From Lycocorax pyrrhopterus obiensis (lineage: Eukaryota > Chordata > Aves > Passeriformes > Paradisaeidae), in assembly GCA_014706295.1 (NCBI GenBank), contig JACSVZ010000008.1:4404848-4468847 (forward strand): a stretch of 64,000 nucleotides of DNA. The letters are read 5' to 3'. Position numbers and translations under genes: made by a program. This document shows, in pieces, positions 1 through 12,100 of this stretch; position 1 is the stretch's first letter; every line of letters starts with the position of its first letter. The notes under the pieces were generated by a model. That model made no database searches. It was not told the origin of the DNA and saw only the letters and a list, made by a program, of their open reading frames with translations.

Positions 1-58
1 AGCTGCTGACCTAAAGAGCTTTTGTATTCTGTCACTTTTCTGTTTCTGTCTTGGAAAG

Positions 59-151
59 GTGTTGCAGGATGTTGTGCCAAAACAACTACTGCACCACTGG
101 ATCGAGTAAAGATTTTGCTGCAAGCTCATAACCACCATTACAAACATCTAG
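59..151 (+). CDS. SLC25A16: SLC25A16 coding exon 2
   Basis: Acceptor AG at 57-58 and donor GTAAG at 152. Encodes the end of transmembrane helix 1 and the first carrier signature (APLDRVK), then the conserved NHHYKHLG segment. Starts and ends inside glycine codons. Confidence 0.92.
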
Positions 152-3100
152 GTAAGATGGCTGCTACATGTCTAATTTTTGGTTTTAAATGCAATGTGTG
201 TGGTTTGGGTACATTGATTTACTCAGTGATGAGGCTGATAAAAAAGGTGCTCATCAGGTGGAAGGTTGTATCTGTCTGGTCAGGCTCTGTGCCATGTTTT
301 TTGTTAGTGTTTGGAAAGAAAAACAAAGCCCTGTGTAAGTTGTGGTATCAGTTGATGTATTAGAGACTGAGATGTCAGAACAATCCTCAGTAAGGCATGT
401 AAGAGCTAGGCTTGATCTTCCCCTTACAGAAGCCAGCAGGAGATTGGTAATCACAGCTTCAAAGCTTGGATCATTTTGGTAAAAACTGTACTGCAGTGGG
501 TGCCATTTCCCAGGGGCCATGGGGATCCCTGATTTTCAGACAGTGGCATGGCTGGTGGGAATTGGACAGAGCAGCAGGTTTATGCCTGGTGTAAGGTGCA
601 GATAGATGATCTGTATTCGGCATCTGTGTTGCATCATGGTGAGAGAGCAAACTCAAGTGTCCAGGATTCTCTGCGGGCTGTTAACAGTGCCCTCTTGTGC
701 AGAGTAGTTGAGCCATTTATGTCAGATGTTACTGAAATATGTCATAACTTTTGCTCCAAAATTTAAGGGTTGCAGTTGTCAGGGGAAAACAAATTGAGTT
801 GGCTAATTTTGCATGTAACTAAACTTGTTTTTAACTTAGACACTAAAGATAATGTCTTTTAAGAGCTGGAAAAATAAAACATATCGTTAAATCATGAAAT
901 TCAGTGGATATATATTCACTGTGGCAAAAAGGGAAACACAAGCAATGTGTTTTAGTAATACAAACCCAAGTATACGCTGAAGTCTGCAGCCTAAGAATTG
1001 AAGAGTAAAATAATTGGTTTGACTGAGATTTTAAATCCTCATTTTAAATTTGCTTTGTACTGTGCCATAGTTGGCAAATAAAATCTTATGTTCTTCCCTA
1101 TTTTGAGAGTCAGATATGATGCTGATTATTTGAAATGTGTCTGACTTGAATGCATGTCCATGTTACATGTAGGCAAAAAAGGAGAATTATGTGGATGAGG
1201 TACCTGTAAGTGCAGAGACACGATGGGTCAGTTCATCAAAGTCTTCACTATGTGTTTTTATACCTTTGCATTGTGGAGTTTGTGCCATATGGATCTCAGA
1301 GCATATGTTTTGGAAATAGGAACAGTAACTCATCATTGCAGGATAGAGAGAAATTCTAGTCTTGGCATAAGTTCAGATGCATGTAGTAAGCATGACATCT
1401 TAAAAATAAATTTACTATAAAATGTGTAATAATATATTCACATACAATGATATATTAAGAAGGTGTACTTATCTATTCATATTCTTAGAACTCCAGAAAC
1501 CAATAATTACTTGTTTGGTTTAAACTTCACATGAAAAGTTTGTCAGCTACTCTTTTTTCCCTGCCTGAAAGCAAGATAAATGTATCTTTTTCATGTTCCA
1601 CTCTTAGTTATTTAGTAGTTGCATATGAATGAAAACTGTCACAGTTAATTCTTTTATAAAATCAAAGTAGAAAGTGAATTTGACAGCAACTGTACGTAAC
1701 TAATGTTTATAGCTAAACTATAGGTTTTGCCAAACTTTGTGTGATCTTGCATTATTTCCCACCTATTAAAAGGGAGCAGGATTGCTTCTTGTTGCAACAA
1801 CTCTGAGACAAAGAGTGTGAGACATTTAAGTTGTAAACAGAGTCTTCAACATCTTTACTTGATTTCCTCAGTGATGGCATTTAATCTGCAATATAGCATG
1901 TAGCAATATCAGATTGTTTTGCCATGGTTTTAGATTTTAAAGTATTTACGTATTTATTTATTTAGAATTGACTGAGTTGCAAGTCAGCCAGTTCCCTCCC
2001 TTGTGTTACTGCCGTTAGCTGCTGTGGGTGGATAGTGGCATCTGCAGTAGGGTTGCTCACAGTCCAGGCAACTCCTGGGGCCTGAGTGCAGAGGTTCACT
2101 GGGTCTGGGAGATGAGAAAGCTGATAAAACCTAAGCCTTGCCCTTCCGGCAGTGTTTGGGTAGTAAAAGTGGATTTTCCATAGTTACATGAGCAACATAA
2201 TGCAGCCTTAGCTTTATATGCTTACTTTCTTTACAGTAGCATTTCTTTGATTTTTTTTCCCTTTTCCACAGTTTTAAATACCTGTTTTTGTATTGCTGCA
2301 GGAGTATTTTCTACATTGTGTGCTGTCCCCAAAAAGGAAGGCTACCTTGGGCTGTATAAAGGAAATGGGGCAATGATGATTAGAATCTTCCCGTATGGCG
2401 CTATTCAGTTTATGGCATTTGACCAATATAAAAAGGTAGCTGAATTTATTGTTTTCCTTTCCTTTTTTTTTCTGCCTGCAATGAATACAGACTTATTGAG
2501 TGATTGAAACTAACACTGAAACTTCTGTGTCCTAGTAATTAGCTGTACTTCTTTTCTAGAGGTTGCTTAATTTTTTCAGAACCTACTCATTAAAAATATC
2601 AGGGCAACAGGGAAGTTTTTGCAATGTTGCTTAAGGAAAAAGAAATTCACATTAATTTCTAAATGTTTGTATTGTTGAGAATAATATCCTTTCTTTTAGT
2701 GAAAACAAAAGGTAATTTAAGGTCTGCTGCTATTTGTATTGCTATGAGGTAGCCCTTTGTGAATAATGTAGGAAAAAAATGTAAAATGAAACATCTTTGT
2801 TATATTTATGTTGGAATTCCTAGTACTTGATGGATAGAATGACTTAAACTTGAAAGTCTGTGTGGATATGACTGTTATGTTTGACCTGACAAATTATTAT
2901 GTCAGGCTGTAGATAAAAATGACCTTGAAGATAAAAATGCTCATTTCAGGGTTCTGCAAGATTTGTGTATTCCTTTGTGTTTTCCTGCATTTATCCTTTC
3001 ATAATAAATCCTTGCAACACGTCATGGAGATCAGTTGTTAGCGTGAACATGTTTTTAAACCTTGCTGTTTGAGGTAAAAAATACCATTTTGCTATTAGTG

Positions 3101-6100
3101 AGAAGAAATTTCATGTTTGAAAGGTCAGATTTAGTACCCAGCCATGCAAATGGTACAATATTTACTGAAGACAATGGGATTGAAATTGTCATTCCCTTCC
3201 CTAAGAGTAAATTTCAGAAGACTGATGCAAAGAAGTTACTGTAATGGGTTTTGTAGGTTCTCTTTTTTGTGCTGTAGTCATGAATGCTGTTGATCTGTGC
3301 ATGTTTTATGTGGTGTGGAATAAAAGACTGCATGCCGTGCTTTATAATTGAAATGATTTATGAATCTGCAATTTCGAGACACCAGTTAGCATCATAGCAC
3401 TTTTATGTACTAATTGACCAGAAACCTTCACAATATTTTGCGTGGGTATGTAAAAGAAAAAAAAATTCTTAAAGGAGGAAGATATGAAATTATGTTTATA
3501 GCAGAAAGTGAAAGTCTCAGTTATTTGATAAAAGCCTGGAAACTAATTTCTAGCTTCCTTCCAGGCTGTAATTAACTTTGCAAGTTCTTGCTCTGAAATG
3601 TTTGTCCTTTTTCTCTTCCTTTTTATTTCATTTTTTTTCTTTTCTTTTTCTATTTTTTTTCTAAATCCAGTTAAAATCTTTATGGGAGTGTTTCACATGA
3701 TGTGCATGTAAGAAAAATTGACTCTTCTTACTTTTCAACTTTAAGTGTCCTTTGCTCTCTACATATTCAGTTTGCCTTGTTTAACACACATTAATGGTAA
3801 CTAAATCAACAATTAATCTGGTTTCTGAAGTGAACAGTGCAAATATTTTCAACTTACTGTTTTGCTTTGTTAGTAGAATTTTAGTACTTTCATGTTTTTA
3901 ATAAGAAATTGGGAACAGCAGCGGTGTTAAAAAATTCTTCTAACAATAATTAAATGTTCTGGATTGAATTTGTAGCATTATAAATTTCTTGGAAACTGCT
4001 GCAGAGTTTGCACTAATGTGCTAATAAACTTCGTGCTGTGTTTTTCCCTGTATTTTCTGGTATCTGAATACTGTAAATGTTCCATATTGTGTAGGTAATA
4101 AAGAAACAACTTGGGATTTCTGGGCACGTGCATCGATTAATGGCTGGATCCATGGCAGGTACAGTTTTGTGCTTGGATTTCAGGCATACCTTTTGCTGAG
4201 AAGTTAATATTTGTTTAGAGGACGATTTGATGTAGTGTTGGGTCAAACTCCTGCAAATTTGTATTAAGCAAATATACTAGTAAATGGTTAATTTAGTATG
4301 GTTGCCTAATTGAAATCTGTTTTTCTGAGAGTATTCTCTAAAATATATTTGTGTGAGCAGTGAATTCTGTGCTATGTTGTGAAGCACGGTTTTTTTATAG
4401 CCTTTTATTATGGCATTTAAAAAGCAAAAAACCCAGTGTCATCAATATGAAGTATAAAGCTGCAGGTTCTGGTAGAATTGGCTCATTAGCCCCTCTGCCA
4501 TTGCTTCTAGGTTGAATATAAGCCTACAGAAACAGAGAACTGCAGCTTCTTAAATTAGTAATTTCTTTGGGTTTGCCAGAAGTGTCTGTACTTTTTCACA
4601 TCCAGCACAGGATTGTCATGATGCTCTTTAGGTCATATTTGTGATTGGTAAAATCTCTCACTTATTAATTAGTGCAATAGCAGCAGAAAAGCCCATCAGT
4701 AAACTGCCAGTGTATAGTATGATTATATACTTGTTTTCCTCTTACTAGTCATTGAGTCAAAAGTAGCTAAGAAAAAACAGGGGAAGGTAAGTAATAGTGG
4801 ATTGAGTTTTAATTGAAGTGATTCTTCATGTGCTTTTAATTTGTAAAATAGGCTTAGTACTGTCTAGTGATGGTCCTTAAATAGTTATGGGTGTTCATAT
4901 TTAGCTTCTTCTGGAAAAAAAATACTGGGATTTTTTAATACAACCTTTAGATAAACTAGGAAGATCTCATTAAAATATTCTGGCTTTGTGTGGCGCCAGA
5001 GGAAAAAGAAAGAGAATGAAATGAAACAATGAGAAGAGTCCTAAAAACTAACAAAACCTATTTGGTAAGATATGTTCCAGAACTTGGCTGGCTTTCTATC
5101 TGGAAGAAGTAAAAAAAACCCCATAGATAGGTTGGTGGGTTTTTTTTTCTTCCTTTTTTTTCCTTTCCCCTGGCTTTAACTGTGCAATTCAGTTCCCCCC
5201 CCACCAAAAGTTTATTATTATTAGCTTTTCCAGGAGCTTTGTCAGAGACTGGGAACCTGACTTGGGAGGCGCTGTGAAAACACTGAATAATCAGCTTAAC
5301 TCTGTCAGTGTTGGATGTGGTGGAATTCTTTGCGTAAATAAATTAATAGCATCTAGCATTGTTGTAAGCACCTTACTGGTTAAATCTGGTTTGTGTGGTT
5401 AGAGTAACAAAAATAAATTAATACACAGTGCTATCTGGCAACCACGATCAAATGAACTGCTTTGTGGTGTGTTTAAGTACAATAAACTCAATAGTTTCAT
5501 TTTTAGAACCCCAGAACAGGAACTGAGCTTTACTTGGGGGTGAAATGAACATAGCAGTCAAGTATATATATAGTGTCACACATATATAGTGTCTTACTGT
5601 TTGTTTACTAGGTGGCATTAACTGCTTCTTGGGATATTCTTTAGATAATAAGAGGCAGAGGGTTTATCTTAAGTATATCAAGAAGATATTGGGGGGAGGA
5701 AGCACTAAGAAGAGCAGAGAGTTTGAAATCTGGTACAGAAGTTTTCTAAGTTTGCAAACAAAAAAGAAAAGACTTGAAAGCAGTTGGTAATATTTCTTGC
5801 TTTCCCTCCTATGCTGGCTCCAATAAAGGATATTTTTCTGTTTCTTCCACACTTAAACACTAAAGGACATGATGTGCTGCACACACCCCAGTGTTGGTGC
5901 AGAGGGGTCTTCACAGTTTCATGGGATACAGTATTAAGAAGTTGAGAAGAGATAACCTGTATTTCTTTTAACGTTTTTTCCCCCTCTACGCCATCTAGCC
6001 AGGCAGCTGTCTGCTTTCACTTCTCTGTACCCACTGTACTTAAATCTTGCTTATGTCAGTGTTTCCAACACGACTAGTGGTCAACAGACCTGAATCAGCT

Positions 6101-9100
6101 TCAAAGTGGCGGGAAACATTTAAGTATCTTCTGTAAATGATAAATAGGATCCAAAGCATATCCACAGGGGAAAACAAGGCAGTGAGGATGGGGGTAGTGG
6201 AGGGAGAGAAAAGAAAAAACTATTGTAATGCATGTATTTAAGGAAACCAAGTTAAAGTTACTGTGGAAACTCTTTAACTCTGAATTTCCTGAGTCTTGTG
6301 TGATTCAAATTTCAACTGTAACACCTCATTAACAGATAAATAGTGTATAGCTTCTCTTAAGGAAAGACAGAGCAGGGCAGAAGAGAAATCATAGAGCTTA
6401 GTGGGGTTTAGGAAAGAAAATTATCAAATAACAAAAATGAGCTAGTAACATTAAATAAAACATCACGGCATGATCTTACAAAATTAGTTTTTTTAAGTTT
6501 TCTAATAGAAAAATCCAAATTAAAACGTGTATTTTAATGCACAGAAATGTGTATTTCCTCTCCTGCGCTTGATTAACTTCAAAATAACAAAGCCAAAAAA
6601 GACTAGATGTTATCTAGAATAAACTCAAGTTCCATTAAACTAATACAGAAAGTATGTTTTTGTTTTTAGCTTTTTACTTTTAGTAAAAGTGATTGAAAAT
6701 AGTACTGATTTAGCACTGTCTAGGAGGATATTGGCTGTCTCCATTTTAAATAGTATGTAATTAACAGTTACCTACTTCAGTCAGCATTTAAAAAGAATCT
6801 GGTCTAGTTCTTCGGATGCACTATGGAGGGAAACATACAGAAATAGAAATATTAGGACTGGTAAATTAGGCATTCTTTAACCTGTCTGATAAATATTTTT
6901 TGTCATCAGCAGTTTGTCTGTATGTAGTTTCTGAACCTTTGTTTTGTTCAGAAGATGCTACTTGGATAAATTAATCTTTATATTAGCTAAGGAACAAATC
7001 TTCTGCAGTTCAAGGCTGTGTCTTGTGCTTATCACTCTTTGAGCTGTATTCCTCTGAATCTCCTGGCAGTGCTTAGTTTGATCTCTGGAGCTACTGATAA
7101 AGTACGAAGAGCATGATACAGAGATCACAAGAACTTGCATACCAGCTGTATGCAATGTAAACGTATTTCACTTGTGGTTTTTTCCTTGCTCCTGGTAGTT
7201 TTTTATTTTTATTTCCAAAGAAAGAAAATTACTAAGAATGGAGGGTTAGTAGGGAAATTGGAAGACAGATAAATCCCTGTAGAGCTAATCTCATTGTTAA
7301 GTCCCAGAGCCTGGGAAGCAAATCAAGGACAGTCTAATGTGCTGCGCTGTCACGAAGTCTTTAGTCTGTGTAGCCCAGTATCTTGTCCCCAAGAGTGGTC
7401 AGAGGTGCTTGAGGACAATATGGGAAGTCTTTCCCTGTCTTCTGACTCAGCATTGGCAGTGAAAAAGTCTGCTGCTTTTGAGGAAGTGGCTCTTTGAAGG
7501 GAGTAGCTACATTCCGCTGTTAGGATTATTTCAGATCAGACAGTGGGAACTGCTGTATGTATCTCTTAACTGTTGATATACTTTCAAGTCGGTCCTGTTT
7601 AACCTACCACAGGAGAGATTTTTGGCTTGGCTATCACTAATGGGGATAGACTTTGCTTTTTCGAGACTGGGACTGAGCCTTAAGATGCTGTGCTCTGACT
7701 TCTAGTAATGTAGTATTTAGGGAGCAGAGGTGAGATGAGTAATTTTGTAGACTTCACCACAATGGCTTTGTGTCCCACAGCTGGCTGCCATTCCTCTTGG
7801 AAAGGATAGTGTCTCTCTTGAGCCCCAAAGGAAATCTTGGTCCCTTGTATATACTTTTTCCTTATATGAGCAGTAACATGCCTCTCCCTGTTGCTACAAG
7901 ACAGCATATATTGTGGCTGATGTCCCAAATCCCATTTTTTTTCAGAATTCATGGCTAGAAGATTTTAAGAAAAAGTTAGAAAAAAAAAGTTTCTAATTAA
8001 ATCCTTACTACATACGGTTTCTTTCAGTTTCTTTTTTTTTTTTGTGCTATTTTCAGACCATGTTCACTAAATAGTGCATTCACCAAGTTCTTGGTTGATC
8101 TATTTGCTATCCTTTGTTCAGAGGAAGTTCTTGGATACATATCAGTGCATGAGTGGAAAGAGAAGAGGGGTAAAGTCTGTTTTCTGTAGTGGGATGACTT
8201 TCCTGTGCACTCTTAAGCTCTGTAAAAGTGCTTCCCCCCCCCCCCCCCCCATTTTTTTTTAAACTGCTTGAATTAATCTATTTTATGATATTTCTGGACA
8301 TGTCAGGGAATCCATTAGGAAAAGGCTTTAGACTGAGGGATTGCATTTCATGTAGGTCAGTGGAAACAGTCTTGAAGTTGCTTTAGCGTTTTGCAGCTTC
8401 CAACTTCTGAATCCTGTGGGTAAGACAACATCAGAAATAAACTGCAGATGTCTGCTTTTTGTTCAGAGGACTTGTAAAAAATCTCCAAAAGAGGTGTTTT
8501 TGTCATCTAAAGTGAATTACTGGTGGGATACTCTAGAAACCCACAAACTTGGCTCTCAATTGACAGTTGACCACTGTCAGATTTTTGGATTGCTCACTTA
8601 GAGTGCTGGGCTTTTTTCCTCACCATTTGATCCAGATACCTTTCAGATCATTCAACTTTATCAGAGTGGTGGTTTTTTAGTTTGTTTTTGTTTTTAAACT
8701 TGAGACATAAAAGTTATGAAGAGCTTGTTTGCAGGAGTTTTGTTGTGTTTGGATTTTGTTGTTGGTTTGTGTTTGGTTTTTTTCTTCCCCCTGTTATGGA
8801 TTTCTCTTGGCCTTGTGGAAAGGAGGGGAAATGATACACCTACAAAAAGAGATGTCGTTAAGAGACTATTAAAACTTAAGAGGAAGGGACGATTTCCTGC
8901 CAGAATAGAAAGTGTGCTTATCTTCTGTAGGACCAGATTTAAAAAGTTATGTTTAGCTAAATCAGAGCAGTTGCTAGAAAACAGTGCCAATTACAAACAT
9001 TTTTACTTTCTTTATTTTCCTTTCCCCAGTTTTTTTTGTTTGTTTGAGTTTTATTTTTTTTGGTGTTTTGGTTTTTTTTTTGGTGACTGTGGTGTATCAT

Positions 9101-12100
9101 CAGAAAATGCTGTTGTTATTCAACAGTTTTAATTATTCCCTCCAAAGAATTCGTCAGCCATTGAGTGGTTTATTTCAAAACCTAGCAGTTGGAAAGAATT
9201 TGTTATTCAGGTAACTGTTAGAATTGTTGTTTTCTGTACTGGAGTTGTGTTTCCAAAATTGCAAGTTGGTCAGCATTTAAGCCATTTTGAAGCAGCTCAT
9301 AACTGGATGAGTCCTAAGATTTGAAATTTTTTTCCTTTTGTTTTGCATCTTAAGTCCAGAAAGCTTTTCTGCTCAGTTTTAAAGTAGAAGTGCTGATGTA
9401 ACAGGAACTATGAAAATGCAGTAATGCAACACAGTTAAGTTGCATTAACTCATCAGTATGAACCTGGCTCTATTTTAAGTGTAATTAGAGAATATTTAGT
9501 GTGTCATTAGAATAGGTTTAGTATTTTCAGATGCAGTAGATACATGTATCTATACCCAGTAATCAGACCAAATTCTGACAGAACCTTTTTGAAATAAAAC
9601 ATGTAAATTTGGTGGTTTGAATTTTTTTTTAATATGGTTGGATTAGGTTTCATGGTTGCAATCCAGTAAAGCTGATGTACTTGACTAGCCTGATCCTTAG
9701 GAGCTATGAATTTCAATAAGGTTGCTCAGGTGAATATAGTCAGGCCCATAAATCTTGGAAAATCTAGGCCTAGGTGTGCTGCTTCAGTGAACACCAAGTA
9801 CAAACATAAATCCTTTGTGTGTTGCTGGAGTTAGTGTTCCTGTTTGCTGATTGTAAGTGACTTTAAGTGTTCCTTTAACAAAATAGTTTGTATATGCTAT
9901 TGTATTCACTGCCACAAAAGGAAATTCTACTTTGCAAAATAATTCTAGAATCAGTTAAGGTGTAGGTGAGTTTTGTTTGCTTGTTTTGTTTTTGTTTTTG
10001 ATAAAGGTATTACAGCAGTGATTTGTACTTACCCTCTTGATATGGTTAGAGTTCGCCTGGCGTTCCAAGTAAAAGGGGAACACAAGTACATGGGAATTAT
10101 CCATGCATTCAAGATGATTTACACAAAGGTATTTTTTCTTTTAATCTTCAATTCTGTCAAAGCAAAGTATGCTCTTTAAATAATGTTGTGCTGATGTTGG
10201 ACATAATGGCTTAGTGCAAAATAACATGACTTTGTTGTGTGCACTTTGAGTTTTTTAATGCAAGAAGTTATTTGGATGCTGCTTTTGACTTAGGCTGCTA
10301 AGCTGTAGCTAAGGCTCATGTAAGTGGGAGGTCAGAAACAGCAGAGAAGTTGCTTTTCAAGAAAAGTAGTAATGTTACCAAAAAGATTTGGGGAGGAGGG
10401 CTATGTATAATGCATAAATGTTTCCAGTTATGATGTTGGATGTAGATTTTTCTCCTTCATTTTCACTTATTTATCTCCTATGGAGCCAGGCAGTTGTCCC
10501 TTCAATTCTTCAGGCACAAGAACCAGAACATGACATTAGCTCCTTGGTGGTAGATGGTGCTAGTCAGATTGCTGTCGTGGGACTCTGTATGAACGGTTGT
10601 GTAACTTCAGACACTTGTATTTCTTGCCACAAATGCTGCTGTATTTTTTCTTTCAAAGGAAGGTGGTTTTAGTGGGTTCTACAGAGGGCTGATGCCGACT
10701 GTGGTGGGAATGGCGCCATATGCTGGTAAGTTAAAAACAGAACGTGGCAATCCTTCAGCAGTTTATGTGCACTACTAAATTTGTTTAATATATTTGCACA
10801 CCTAGTTAATTAGCTTCTGTTCAGATCATCTTCAATGGTGCTCCTTAAAAAGTGTCTTCAATAGTCAAAGCCTAGCTTTTCTGAAATCTGGAGTTGAGAG
10901 TGAGAAAGGTAAACTAGTGGTTGTCTTGTGCTTCCCAGTTTTCCCACAAGAAAGCATGGAGGCTGTTTCTCTCAAACAGGCAGATCCATGGGAGCGGGCG
11001 CTCTGTAAATGGAGCCTCAGAGCCTCCGTATTGGCTCCATCTCCTGGTGATTTTCCGTAAATACTCCCGCATGTAAAGCAGCGGTGAGGTGGAACGCAGG
11101 AGCAGAACAGGCCAGCTAAACTACACTAGTTTTTAAAAGCTGAGAGATGTCCCTCAGTTAGAAAGATCTTAGGAGCAAGGAAAGATTCCTGACAGCAATC
11201 CAGTAAGTTAAAACTCGCAGTCTAGCTTATTTAAAGCATTCTTGTAGCGTTATGTATAAACACAAATTCATTTGGACAGAAGTTACTGTAGAAGTTCAAA
11301 ATATTGTTTACCTATTTCTTTCTGCTTAAGAAAAATCTTCTAAAAGAACTGGAAAATAGTTTCATTTTGTAAATTCAGTTTTTTGTTTATGATGATATGT
11401 CAACAAATAGTTTGCTTTTTAATGAAAGTACATAAAATTAAATTTCCTTTTAGGTTTTTCATTTTTTACCTTTGGTACCTTAAAGAGCATTGGACTTGCT
11501 CAAGCACCTAACTTGCTTGGACGGCCTTCATTAGATAACCCCGATGTCTTAGTTTTGAAAACACACGTAAATCTGCTGTGTGGTGGCATAGCTGGAGCAA
11601 TAGCTCAGACGATATCGTAAGTTTGGGTATGGGGTTGGTTTTCCTCTCTACAGCTGTTCATTCTAAAGAAACTTTTATCCGATACAATTTTATCTAAGTC
11701 TCGTTATTAGTAAAGTTTTTAAATTAGTTAATCAAATACTGAAATTCAGGTATTTTCTATTGTTTCTTTTACTAAGTATCTGTTTAATCTTCAGGGTCCT
11801 TTAAGAGATATCCAGTGAGTTGATTAAACAAATTTAGGTGAATCTCCTAAAAACCACTGGATTTTTTTTTTAGTAGCAATCTTGTTTCTTAGCTTGTTTG
11901 GAAAGCTAAGAAATTTTGACCCTGAACATAATTTGCAGGATTTTATTATTCCAATTTACTTTAAAATCTCTGTAACCTGTGAAGCCATAGGATTAAAAAA
12001 AAAAGGACAAGTCTTAGATATTGTATTTGCCATTTTTATTACTTTGCTTGCTTTTTCCTTTCTCATTCTGTCCTTGTTCTATTTTATTTTGTCCATAAAA